Positions 54,478-63,788 of a DNA stretch of 64,000 bases are shown one piece after another. The notes under the pieces were generated by a model. It was not told the DNA's origin and did not search any database. It saw nothing but the letters and a program-made list of their open reading frames with translations. Position 1 is the first letter of the stretch. Every line of letters starts with the position of its first letter. This DNA comes from Azorinus chamasolen (taxonomy: Eukaryota; Mollusca; Bivalvia; Cardiida; Solecurtidae), in contig OY755243.1 in assembly GCA_963576725.1 (NCBI GenBank), forward strand, positions 81,455,945-81,519,944, written 5' to 3'. Made by a program: the position numbers and the translations under genes.

Positions 54478-54688
54478 ATGCTTTTGCATGCCCTTGCATA
54501 GTAGACCTAGATTGGACTGCATCTTCAGGGGCAAACTAATGAGGGTCTACTATATTTGCTTATGATTTAATTTTAAAGTTTCTGTCAGGGCAAACAAATC
54601 CTTTGTTAATGAAGCTGTTGAAGAATTAGGTAGAGTATCATTTATAGTCATTATTTCTGCCATGAATATTCATCATGTAAAGGGTTAA
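54478..54688. mobile_element. Family A MITE, diverged
   Basis: GCATAGTAGACCTAGATTGG, TGCATCTTCAGGGGCA, GGGTCTACTATATTTGC; ends CATGTAAAGGGTTAA. Confidence 0.6.
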
Positions 54689-55163
54689 GAATGACATTTT
54701 CCTATTTGAACATACAGTTCTGAGAAGTTTTCCCGTTTTTCACATTAATGGGCACAATGGCGGACATTTAGGCATTACCCTGATCAGCTTACACATTCAA
54801 ACTGTTTATGATTAGTGTCTATACTTTTTGACAGTCATCAGGACATTCAATAGTATTTTGTCATCTGTTGTTTCAAAACCTATGCCAGTAGGTTCTGAGC
54901 AGACACAGTGTTCAATTACTGATTTGATTACAAATTCTGATCTGGTCTACACTTCAAGAATTCAATATGTCTAGATGCCCTTTATTCCAAGACCATCACT
55001 TGTCATATATTAAGAGACTCTTACATGACTCATATTTTTAGTAATTTGGTTTCAATCATTGGTCACTTTATAACAATGTTGTTTATTGTTGTTGTTGGTT
55101 TTTGTTTTCAAGAAGAGCCTGTACAACTCTTATTCTGTTTATACAAGGATACATATAAATATG
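54689..55163. other. No gene recognised
   Basis: AT-rich. A decayed hairpin is possible near 54770-54835. Confidence 0.4.
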
Positions 55164-55374
55164 TTAGCCCTTTCAATGCTGAATCTTCAAATGGAGTATT
55201 CCTAAATTGAAATGGGTCAAGCTTATCATCAATATTCAGTGATTTTTTCAGAGAAAAGTTACATGACAAACAGTGCAGACCCAGATGAGAGGGCTCCTCT
55301 AGGAGTCATCTAATCTGGGTCTACACAGTTTGCAAAGGCCATAAGTGACATCTGTGACAACTAAAATGTTAACT
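55164..55374. mobile_element. Family C MITE
   Basis: TTAGCCCTTTCAATGCTG to CTAAAATGTTAAC; core GGCTCCTCTAGGAGTC. Both arms read GACCCAGAT. Confidence 0.75.
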
Positions 55375-55535
55375 ACTCCATGAACGTCATTGAAGAATTA
55401 ATGACTCTAAGAATGATAATTAGCTTAATTTTGATGATAGCATATAAACACAGGGCATATAAACGCAGGAGGTTTTGGCCATGATAGAAACTTTAACATT
55501 AGACCTATATTATTCCATCAGCAAACAGCAGACAA
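55370..55535. mobile_element. Family A left half
   Basis: TTAACTACTCCATGAACG, GCATATAAACACAGG duplicated, CATCAGCAAACAGCAGAC. Confidence 0.55.
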
Positions 55536-55611
55536 GTATTCAGAAATAAATGCAGATTTTTTTGGTCACTTTATTATGACAAAATTAGAAAATACATGTA
55601 TGCCGTATTCA

Positions 55612-55800
55612 TCTTAAATACTTGTAAAGACAAAACTTGGGCAATCAGTACAGACAAATTAAACTGTTCCTGCAGAAGTAGTAAGTAGATAAGGGTCTAC
55701 ACAATTTGCTTCTATTTCAGTATAATGTAAAGTTATCAAAATGTTGACTTGTTCAGCTATACAAACCCATGGACTGGGGTATTATGGGTAATTGGGGCTC
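55612..55800. mobile_element. Family E MITE
   Basis: TTAAATACTTGTAAAGAC, CTGTTCCTGCAGAAG, GGGTCTACACAATTTGC; ends TTATGGGTAATTGG. Confidence 0.6.
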
Positions 55801-55819
55801 TTTTTTGCAGATATACATA

Positions 55820-56114
55820 TACCGTAATATCTTTAATAAACACTCCCGGGGTGTTACATTTTTTTTAAAGGAGATTTTTGCATTTTATAAACAGGTAGTT
55901 GCTTAATGCAGAATGAAAGCAATGCAGAAACCTCCTATGGGAACATTCTGCACTGCTTTCAGTCTGCATCAACTACTACCTGTATATAGAAAAACTTACA
56001 TTTCTTTATTAAATGGCTATTATATAGGGTTTTGGTGGGTTTTTTTTTTATTGATCGTGAATTTCCCCCACACTCCACCAGAAGTAAGGGAGTGTTTATT
56101 TGGAGAATATGGTA
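55820..56114. mobile_element. Family D2 MITE, complete
   Basis: TACCGTAATATCTTTAATAA and ACACTCCC at the left; GGGAGTGTTTATTTGG and AGAATATGGTA at the right. The head carries ACCTCCTATGGGAAC with GCTTAATGCAG arms like family D. Confidence 0.7.
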
Positions 56115-56395
56115 CATATACATTGAACCCATTTTTTAACATTTTACATGTTGTTATTACATTAGTGATATTTGTTTATCTCCTTGACATTACCTTGGTG
56201 TCACCATGTTCGTGTTACCACGGCAACTATCATTATTATCAGCCTGTTGTATGTACGTTACCTGTACTTGACCTTTATGATGAATTTCCTCAATAAAGCT
56301 GAATGCCTACATGGTGTTGCTTATTCTTTACATTTCCAACAAAATGTTTTTTCAAGTGGTTGACCGTTGTTGTATGTGTGTGTGAGCATCTCTTG
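56115..56395. other. No gene recognised
   Basis: Open stretches over this region run into the D2 element and do not look like protein. Confidence 0.4.
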
Positions 56396-57840
56396 CCAAG
56401 AGCTGAGGCCAAACAAGTCCTAAATGCAATGGGTGACCTTGCTGTGGTTGGACTAGCCCCTAAATGTAATGGGTAACCTTGATGTGGTTGGACTAGCTCC
56501 TAAATGTAATGGGTAACCTTGCTGTGGTTGGACTAGCCCCTAAATGCAATGGGTGACCTTGCTGTGGTTGGACTAGCTCCTAAATGCAATGTGTGACCTT
56601 GCTGTGGTTGGACTAGCCCCTAAATGCAATGGGTGACCTTGCTGTGGTTGGACTAGCCCCTAAATGTATGGGTAACCTTACTGTAGTTGAACTAGCTCCT
56701 AAATGTAATGGGTAACCTACATGTAGCTGTGGTTGGACTAGCCCCTAAATGTAATGGGTAACCTTGATGTGGTTGGACTAGCCTAAATGTAATGGGTAAC
56801 CTTGCTGTGGTTGGACTAGCCCCTAAATGTAATGGGTAACCTGCATGTAGCTGTGGTTGGACTAGCCCCTAAATGTAATGGGTAACCTTGTGGTTGGACT
56901 AGCCCCTAAATGTAATGGGTAACCTTGGTGTGGTTGGACTGGCCCCTAAATGTAATGGGTAACCTTGCTGTGGTTGGACTAGCTCCTAAATGAAATTGGT
57001 AACCTTTCTGTAGTTGGACTAGCCCCTAAATGTAATGGGTAACCTTACTGTTGCCCCTAAATGTAATGGATGTCCTAGTTGTGGATGAACATGCCCCAAA
57101 ATGTAGTGGGGTGACCTTGCTGTAGTTGGAAAGCCTCTAAAGGTACCGTAGCCTAATTATAGTTGAACAAGTCCTAAATGTAATGAGTAACCTACATGTA
57201 GCTGTGGTTGGACTAGCCCCTAAATGTAATGGGTAACCTTACTACAGTTGGGACTAGCCCCTAAATGTAATGGGTAACCTGCATGTAGCTGTGGATGGAC
57301 TAGCCCCTAAATGTAATGGGTAACCTTACTGTTGTTGGACTAGCCCCTAAATGTAATGGGTAACCTACATGTAGCTGTGGTTGGACTAGCCCCTAAATGT
57401 AATGGGTAACCTTACTGTTGTTGGACTAGCCCCTAAATGTAATGGATATCCTAGTTGTGGCTGAACATGCCCCAAAATGTGGTGGGGTAACCTTGCTGTA
57501 GTTGGAAAGCCTCTAACGGTACCATAGCCTAATTATAGTTGTGTAATTATAGTTGAGCAAGTCCCTAAATGTAACGGTGACAGTTTGACTAGCCCCTAAA
57601 TGTGACTGTTGTCTAGCTGTGGTCGAACATGCCCCTATGGTAGTTATGACGAAACAAGCTCCTAAATATAACGGGTAACCTTGCTGTGGTTGGACTAGCC
57701 CCTAAATGATGTAACGGTAGCCTAGCTGTGGCCGAACAAGCCCAAACCGGTAACTTAACTGCGACTGAACTAGCCCCTAAATGTATCTTGTAACCTATTA
57801 CTTAGTGGCTGAACAAGCTCTTAAATATAGCGGTAGCCGC
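56396..57840. repeat. 40-bp satellite, about 35 degenerate copies
   Basis: Unit contains GGACTAGCCCCTAAATGTAA and TGGGTAACCTTGCTGTGGTT. Variants with GTAACCTACATGTAGCTGTG recur. Copies become irregular after about 57500. A block of roughly 330 bp ending in GCCTAATTATAGTTG occurs twice (near 57170 and 57535), a higher-order duplication. Confidence 0.9.
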
Positions 57841-57995
57841 TTCTAACACCTCTACCAGGATTCAATATAAGTTTCCTAGTCAAACTTTTTACCACATTGC
57901 CACAAAAGTAGGCTAACATTGCAACATGGTAGAATGTCCGACTCCTGAACTTGAATTTTAAAAGTTTGAGCTCTGGTGGTAAGGCCATTTCTATA

Positions 57996-58415
57996 TACAG
58001 TCAAATCTGTCTTAAGCAACCGTCAAAAAGAGGTCTAATTATGGGTCTGTAAGGCAGGTGGTAGCTTAATGCAGGTCAAAAGTAATGCGAAAGCTCTTAT
58101 AGGAGCTTTTTGCATTTCTTTTGCTCAGTATTAAGCAACCACCTGTATTTTAATATCCCTGTGGGTAATCAAAATAAGGTTGCTTAACCCTTTCCTCCAT
58201 AAATACACCTTCGTAAAAATCACTTACTGAAACCATTGTGATAGAACATTTGCTCCTATTGGCGCAAATGCTCTATTTATCACAATGGTTTCAGAAATAC
58301 AAAATTCTAAAATTTTCCTTTTCTCTAGCTAATGCTCCTTTTTGGTAGATTTATTCAAAGAGGTTGGATCTAAATATAGCCTATTAGGGAATGGGTTAAT
58401 ACAGGTTCTATTGTA
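57996..58415. mobile_element. Family D MITE carrying a B insertion
   Basis: TACAGTCAAATCTGTC to CAGGTTCTATTGTA. Without 58194-58399 the right arm reads AGGTTGCTTAATACAGG. Confidence 0.8.
58194..58399. mobile_element. Family B MITE nested in D
   Basis: TTAACCCTTTCCTCCATAAA to GGGAATGGGTTAA with a TTAA duplication; loop CTCCTATTGGCGC. Confidence 0.85.
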
Positions 58416-58674
58416 TTAACCCATTCCCTCATATTGACGACTCTGTAAAAGTTAATTTGTGAAACCATTGTGATAAATAGAGTATTTGCTCCTAGTTTAT
58501 GCTCCTTTTCGGTCGATTTATTCAAAGAGGTTGTATCTAAAAATAGCTTATGAGGTAATGGGTTATAAGGGTATCCGTTAGATTTTTAGCAGACCGTGTG
58601 TTATGAACAGTGGCTGTCACATCTAGGTCTTCTCTGTTTGAAATGGCTGAAAAATCGTCTGGAGTAACGGTTTA
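58416..58674. mobile_element. Half-headed B MITE and family A fragment
   Basis: B (58416-58566) runs straight from ATTTGCTCCTAG into TTTATGCTCC, so one arm is missing. The A piece has GGTCTTCTCTGTTTG and GGAGTAACGGTTTAA. Confidence 0.65.
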
Positions 58675-58791
58675 ATGGTGCCACATAGATAAGGTATAAT
58701 AAAGTATTATCAAAATGCTGCAATATTCACATCAGGTAAATATATAAACACATAAACTGTAAAACAATAGGTATAAACAGTCTCTAGGTGT

Positions 58792-58965
58792 TGTTAAACC
58801 TTCAAATACTGAACTTCTTTCACCAATTTTTAATGATGGAGTCCAACCTGTATGCTAGGATTTAAATTTGCAAATGGAATTTTAATGACACATTGCAGAC
58901 CCTGATCAAGGATCGGTGTCTACACTGCCTGTAAATGCTGTGTTAACTTGTTTCTCACATTCATT
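58792..58965. mobile_element. Family C MITE, diverged
   Basis: GTTAAACCTTCAAATACTG, CATTGCAGACCCTGATC and GTGTCTACACTGCC. Confidence 0.5.
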
Positions 58966-59068
58966 ACTATCAATTAATTACCCAATTACTAAATGCACTT
59001 AACTTTACTATTGAACACTAAGAGGCTTTCGTCTACAAACTTAGCTGTCTTCTTCAATATTATCACAA

Positions 59069-59333
59069 GTAGCCGTATCAAACTGATCTGGTAATTTATT
59101 TACAACATGGAAAATCATATTGGATCCACAGGTAGCTGTATCAAAACTGATCTGGTAATTTATTTACAACATGGAAAATCATATTGGATCCACAGGTAGC
59201 TGTATCAAAACTGATCTGGTAATTTATTTACAACATGGAAAATCATATTGGATCCACAAGTAGCTGTATCAAATGGATTCCATAATGTGATCATTCTGGA
59301 CCCACAGGTAGCTGTATCAAAACTGATTTGCCT
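59069..59333. repeat. 64-bp tandem array in the isomerase 3' region
   Basis: Three near-identical units with GGTAATTTATTTACAACATG and AAATCATATTGGATCCAC, plus a diverged fourth. On the minus strand each of the three contains AATAAA. It lies 50-310 bp after the stop codon at 59381. Confidence 0.9.
59095..59228 (-). promoter_or_regulatory. Three candidate poly(A) signals
   Basis: AATAAA on the minus strand at 59223-59228, 59159-59164 and 59095-59100, spaced exactly 64 bp apart by the tandem array. They are 153, 217 and 281 bp after the isomerase stop. Use of any of them is inferred. Confidence 0.5.
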
Positions 59334-59358
59334 AAGTTTGTCCAAATACTTAAGAGTA
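59326..59358. mobile_element. Family E end fragment
   Basis: TTTGCCTAAGTTTGTCC and AAATACTTAAGAGTA, directly downstream of the isomerase stop and probably in its 3' UTR. Confidence 0.5.
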
Positions 59359-59380
59359 TACAAGATCCATTCAGCTTGTT

Positions 59381-59514
59381 TCATCTCTCTGCAATTCTTG
59401 ACTTGACCTGCTCATATAGATCTTTTGCAGGGAACACACCTAACTCTGTTATAATACCGCCTGTGATAAGCTCTGCGGGAGTTACATCAAAGGCAGGATT
59501 GAAGCAGTTTATAC
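59381..59514 (-). CDS. MRI1: Methylthioribose-1-phosphate isomerase, last exon
   Basis: Encodes the C-terminal 43 residues, [19 protein letters not shown] then IITELGVF, ending KSRIAER and TGA at 59381-59383. NPAFDVTP and LITGGIITE are hallmark motifs of the MtnA/eIF2B-like isomerase family, close to the active site. The acceptor is TTGTTTTCCAG with AG at 59515-59516 (minus strand). The first two bases complete a Gly codon begun in the exon at 61111. The short C-terminus after ELGVF is normal for the family. The 3' side carries the 64-bp array with its AATAAA motifs. Confidence 0.93.
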
Positions 59515-59547
59515 CTGGAAAACAAGAGAAATAAGTTGCAACATGAA

Positions 59548-59770
59548 TTAACCCTTTCCTTCATATAAACGCGTTTCCATGCATTTCCAAACAGTAGAAC
59601 CAGATCAGATGGCTCCTATAGAAACCATCTGATCAGGGTCTGCTCTGTTTGCTCACTGGAATTTGAAATATGAATATATACATACTCATAGTTTGTCTGC
59701 ATTAAACAACCACCTGCCTTTATTGTCCAAATACAGATGTAGTGGTTACTTTGGAGAGGCCCTTCAGTAT
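59548..59770. mobile_element. A2 MITE and D fragment in the last intron
   Basis: A2 (59548-59670): TTAACCCTTTCCTTCATA, core GGCTCCTATAGAAACC. D (59690-59770): CTGCATTAAACAACCACC to GGAGAGGCCCTTCAGTA. Confidence 0.6.
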
Positions 59771-59977
59771 GAGCAATTGAAAAATTGTTGTCCACTTCCA
59801 TTACAATACAGATTTTTCTTCATTTAATTTCAAAAACACAATCTGAGTACAGTATCACACTTGTCTCATCTAGATTCAAACTTCAAACATTTTGGTAAAT
59901 TTGCAAAAAATGGTTTATACCACAGTTACAATGGTTTGAACTCCCACTCTCCTAATTCTTGTTACATGCAATTTATC

Positions 59978-60117
59978 CTAAAAATTGGGGCACCCACTCT
60001 TCTGTCTCCAGGTAAATAAGTTAATTTAGCATAGCTTATGTTAACTCCAAATGCAAAAAGTGTAGACCTTTGATCTATTTGCCAAAGTTTGTCATTCCCA
60101 AATATTTACTAGGATAA
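59978..60117. mobile_element. Family E MITE, diverged
   Basis: ATTGGGGCACCCACTC, AAAAAGTGTAGACC, GATCTATTTGCCAAAG; ends CCCAAATATTTACTAGG. Confidence 0.5.
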
Positions 60118-60134
60118 CAAGTTAATGTTGTATT

Positions 60135-60795
60135 GCTATGCAGTACATGCGTTCCCCACCGGATTAAAAAAAAATCCTCTGACCAACCCACCCATGGTGT
60201 AGTTGACCGTGGTATATACATGACAAACCTGAATGGTATTTGTAAATATTATAAGAAAAACAATATGAAAAAAAGCGGAATAACTCCAAAATTATTGATG
60301 CTAGAGTTATGGCCCTTGTGCATGACACTTCCTCTCATCATGCTTGTTCCATATATGAAGTTTCAAATCAATTGAACCAGTAGATAAAGAGTTATTGTCC
60401 GGACAAGAAAATATGAAAAAGGGGAACAACTCCAAAACAATTTAAGCTAGAGCTATGGCCCTTGTGCATGACACTTCCTCTCATCATGTTTGTTCAATAT
60501 GTGAAGTTTCAAATCAATTGAACCTGTAGATAAAGAGTTATTGTCTGGACAAAAAAAATATGAAAACGGGGAATAACTAAAAAGATATTGATGCTAGAGT
60601 TATTGCCCTTGTGCATGACACTTCCTCTCATCATGCTTGTTCCATGTGTGAAGTTATAATGAATTTAGCCTACCCTTGTAGGAGATATGGCCCGGACACG
60701 AAGTGTGACAGACGGACGTTCTTACGGAATACGGACAGACGGAATCAAGCAAACCTATAGTCCCCCAACCGGTAACCAGTGGGGGACTAATAATG
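60135..60795 (-). mobile_element. Hairpin-headed element in the isomerase intron
   Basis: On the minus strand it starts TTAGTCCCCCACTGGTTACC with partner GGTTGGGGGACTATAGG (60755-60795), then CCGTCTGTCCGTATTCCG. Three roughly 140-bp units follow with GAGTTATGGCCCTTGTGCAT and GAAGTTTCAAATCAATTG (plus-strand reading). The far end near 60140-60200 is unclear. Confidence 0.65.
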
Positions 60796-60801
60796 ATAAA
60801 T

Positions 60802-61090
60802 ACTACAGGTCTACTTACCCTCTGCAGCTACAGATCTACTTAATCTCTGCACCTATTTGAATATGTTCAATTTACGTAATTTCTGTATGAAGTCACCCTT
60901 CTATACAAAATCAAAACTACTGAACCTTCTGCAGCTACCGGTATTTGAACATCTTCAATTTGCATTATTTCGGTATTAGGTCTCTCCTCTATACAAAATC
61001 AAAACTATAGATCTACTTACTGTCTGCAGCTATTTGAACATCTTTAATTTGCATCATTTCTTTACACTGCCTCTCTTCAATAAAAATATC
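60802..61090 (-). repeat. Tandem copies of the isomerase exon end and its donor
   Basis: Three degenerate copies of about 88-110 bp (61001-61090, 60913-61000, 60802-60912) repeat the last 60-65 coding bases of the exon at 61111 plus its splice donor and about 20 bp of intron. On the minus strand the nearest copy still reads IEER.CKEMMQIKDVQIAA and keeps GTAAGTAG; the next reads IEERPNTEIMQIEDVQI and has lost it; the last keeps GTAAGTAG. They lie within the intron and are not expected to be coding. Confidence 0.85.
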
Positions 61091-61110
61091 AAAACTACAG
61101 ATCTACTTAC

Positions 61111-61512
61111 CTTCTGCAGCTATCTGAACACCTTTAATCTGAGTCATTTCTTTATGAGGTCTCTCTTCAATACAAATGTCATCCCCTGTCATCAGATTGG
61201 GGTCGAATGTTGTCAATGGACATGCCACATAGAAAGGAATCCCATGATGTCTGGCACATATGGCGATCTGGAAAGTTCCGATCTTATTTGCAGTGTCACC
61301 ATTCCTCACAACCCTGTCCGCTCCAACAACAACAGATGATATTTTCTTCTTGCTCATTACCATGGCAACCATGCTGTCACAGATGAGGGTGGACGGAATT
61401 TTGTCAAAGACTAGTTCATAGGCAGTTAGCCTAGCTCCCTGATTGTATGGTCTGGTTTCTGTGCAGTAAGCGTGCCCTAAGTTACCCTGTTCTGACAAAC
61501 TCCTTACTACTC
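61111..61512 (-). CDS. MRI1: Methylthioribose-1-phosphate isomerase, penultimate exon
   Basis: Encodes 133 residues from [19 protein letters not shown] to [20 protein letters not shown]. The motif [15 protein letters not shown] is diagnostic of methylthioribose-1-phosphate isomerase, which converts the aldose phosphate to methylthioribulose 1-phosphate in the cytosol. The Asp of VVVGADRV and the [10 protein letters not shown] loop belong to the known active site of the family; that Asp is the established acid/base. The acceptor is TTTTACATTATTTAG, with AG at 61513-61514; the donor is GTAAGT at 61110-61105. Both junctions split a Gly codon after its first base. The acceptor lies inside a 27-bp satellite and the donor next to its own tandem copies, so this exon is flanked by arrays on both sides. 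Confidence 0.95.
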
Positions 61513-62110
61513 CTAAATAATGTAAAAGAATAGACAGCATCTAATAATGTAAACGAATTGACAGTATAATAATGTAAAAGAATAGACAGCATCTAATAAT
61601 GTAAACGAATTGACAGCATAATAATGTAAAAGACTGGATAGCATACAAAAATGTAAAAGAATGGATAGCATAGAATTATGTAAAAGAATGGATAGCTTAG
61701 AATTATGTAAAAGAATGGATAGCATACAATAATGTAAAAGAATGGATAGCATAGAATTATGTAAAAGAATAGACAGCATCTAATAATGTAAACGACTTGA
61801 CAGTATAATAATGTAAAAGAATAGACAGCATACAATAATGTAAACGACTTGACAGCATAATAATGTAAAAGACTGGATAGCATACAAAAATGTAAAAGAC
61901 TGGATAGCATACAGTAATGTAAAACAATGGATAGCATACAATAATGTAAAAGACTGGATAGCATAGAATTATGTAAAAGAATGGATAGCACAGAATTATG
62001 TAAAAGAATGGATAACATACAACACTGTAAAATAATGAAAAGCATACAATAATTATAATGCAAAGAATAGATAGCATATAATATTAATATAATAAAAAGA
62101 ATGGGCAGCA
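61513..62110. repeat. 27-bp satellite abutting the isomerase acceptor
   Basis: About 22 copies of a unit with ATGTAAAAGAATGGATAGCA, decaying toward 62110. On the minus strand each gives a pyrimidine-rich CTATTCTTTTACATTAT, as in the authentic acceptor. Some units also end in ATTATTAG. Confidence 0.9.
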
Positions 62111-62130
62111 TACAATAACGTCAATATGTA

Positions 62131-62342
62131 TTAACCCTTTCAATGCTGAATTTTCACAGTGAACTAGACCATCAATGTTTACTGGTGGATTTCATTCCGT
62201 ATGAATGGGTATGATTTGTGAAAAGATTTTGAAAGACAAACAGTGCAGACCCTGATCAGAGGGCTTCTCTAGGAGCCCTCTACTCTTGGTTTACATTGTT
62301 TGCAAATGATAGTGCACCCGTCTCCTGCATTCAAAGGGTTCA
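62131..62342. mobile_element. Family C MITE
   Basis: TTAACCCTTTCAATGCTG to GCATTCAAAGGGTT; core GGCTTCTCTAGGAGCC. Confidence 0.8.
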
Positions 62343-62348
62343 GTTACT

Positions 62349-62440
62349 TTAACCTCGTACCCGAGGAATATTTCCATATGAAATAATGACTGTATGAACA
62401 CTAATTAGGTTCATTTGTTATAATGGCAATGAACAATACA
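62349..62440. mobile_element. Family A left fragment
   Basis: TTAACCTCGTACCCGAGG, GAAATAATGACTGTATG, GTTATAATGGCAATG. Confidence 0.5.
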
Positions 62441-62844
62441 ATGTTTATATGTGCCAATGAGTATAATGGCATCTAGGCCTCTTAAAACTCCTTTTTTCAA
62501 TGATATTTTGATATAATACTGTTTAATTGATATTCAGAAAGGGAAGAGCCATTTTAATTATTCAGCAAGTTATTTCTGTTAAGTGTTAAATAAAAACTAT
62601 GGTAGAACCTCCCCACTTAATAAAATCAAAAATGGTATCTTGAATGAATGAATGACTATTTAACGAGGGTAACTCAATTAGTCTGAAGACTAAAATCTTC
62701 CTTGAGACCCTCAATTAAAAGAATCTCATACAAAGTATGTAAACATTAAACACAGCAAAAATTCATTTACAATGTGCAAAAGCACTTCTCTGTTCCAAAT
62801 AAATAATATGAAACTCGGGCAACAAGGATTATTTTTACAATTCT
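62441..62844. other. No exon recognised
   Basis: Intron sequence of the isomerase gene. GGTAGAACCTCCCCACTT near 62601 may be a family D end. Confidence 0.4.
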
Positions 62845-63308
62845 AATTCTTTTCTCCATGAATATACATGTCAGAAATATTGACATCTTGAATATTAATT
62901 ACTTTTTATAATGACAAATGAACATCGGAATTTTGGACCATGGCAGAAATTGTAGAATCATATCTATCTTATTTCATAAGCAAACACAGCAGACCCTGAT
63001 CAGACAGCTCTGGAGTATGATTTGGGTCTACTCTGTTTGCAAAGGTATAGGAAGGTGTATTTATGAAGTAACGGGTTTATGAATAAAAAATGGTATCTTT
63101 TAAAGCAAGCAACTGATTAACCCATACTCCTGCAAATATAATAACTTTGAAAATAGTATCTGAATGTTTTAGTGGTATATACACAAGACTACTTTTGGCC
63201 CTGGCACAGACTGTAAACATCCATAGGCAAACAGAGCAGATCCTGGTGTGATCTGAGCCTACTCTACCAGCAAAGTGTAAAAATATGTACATATGATATA
63301 AAAGATTA
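62845..63308. mobile_element. Two family A MITEs
   Basis: First (62845-63078): TTCTTTTCTCCATGAATATA to GAAGTAACGGGTTTA with an arm-deleted head. Second (63116-63308): ATTAACCCATACTCCTGC, GCAAACAGAGCAGATCC and ATAAAAGATTAAAG. Confidence 0.6.
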
Positions 63309-63579
63309 AAGTTAGACATCATTGTTTGGTGTTGCAAAACTACACAATGAATTACAACTACCAAACACCTTAGCATGCAAAAACATTCTATTACCACAAA
63401 ATTTCGAATTACAAAATGCAATCCTTCATAAAAATATAGATATCTATTTTTGAATCCAATGGCTGGAAAATGTGGCAGGAAATACACCCATTGCCTAAAA
63501 AATCAAATATTGCCATAATTGGTATATATATTACAAAGTCTTACAACATGATAAGCATTTAGCCTGCTGCGGGTGGATG
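63309..63579. other. No exon recognised
   Basis: Intron sequence without arms. Confidence 0.4.
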
Positions 63580-63770
63580 AGTGATTACCTATGCAAACAG
63601 TTTGGATCTAGATGAGACACTGAGTTACTTTGCAACATCAACCCCCGATAGCTGCCTGTAATACAGAATGGAAGTGATGGGTATAGCATAAATTGTGTCT
63701 GCATTAAACTACAGTCAGTCTTAAAAACCCTAAGAATTAGACTTCTTTAGAGGGGTTGTTGTAGAGATAT
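63580..63770. mobile_element. Family F and D fragments beside the donor
   Basis: F: CAAACAGTTTGGATCTAGATG with GACACTGAGTTACTTTGC. D: CTGCATTAAACTACAGTC to AGAGGGGTTGTTGTA. Confidence 0.5.
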
Positions 63771-63788
63771 TTTCTTGTGCAAGCTTAC

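Noticed and set aside
55913..56296. 127-codon frame with hydrophobic segments
   Set aside because: It begins inside the hairpin of a D2 MITE and runs through its terminal repeat; no family resemblance.
59328..59534. Plus-strand frame over the last isomerase exon
   Set aside because: It is the complement of the isomerase exon at 59381-59514, which has correct splice signals and conserved motifs.
61513..62111. Leucine-, tyrosine- and phenylalanine-rich open frames on the minus strand
   Set aside because: Translation of the 27-bp satellite inside the isomerase intron; several frames are open together.
63077..63487. 136-codon minus-strand frame
   Set aside because: It overlaps a family A MITE head and lies in the isomerase intron; composition is not protein-like.
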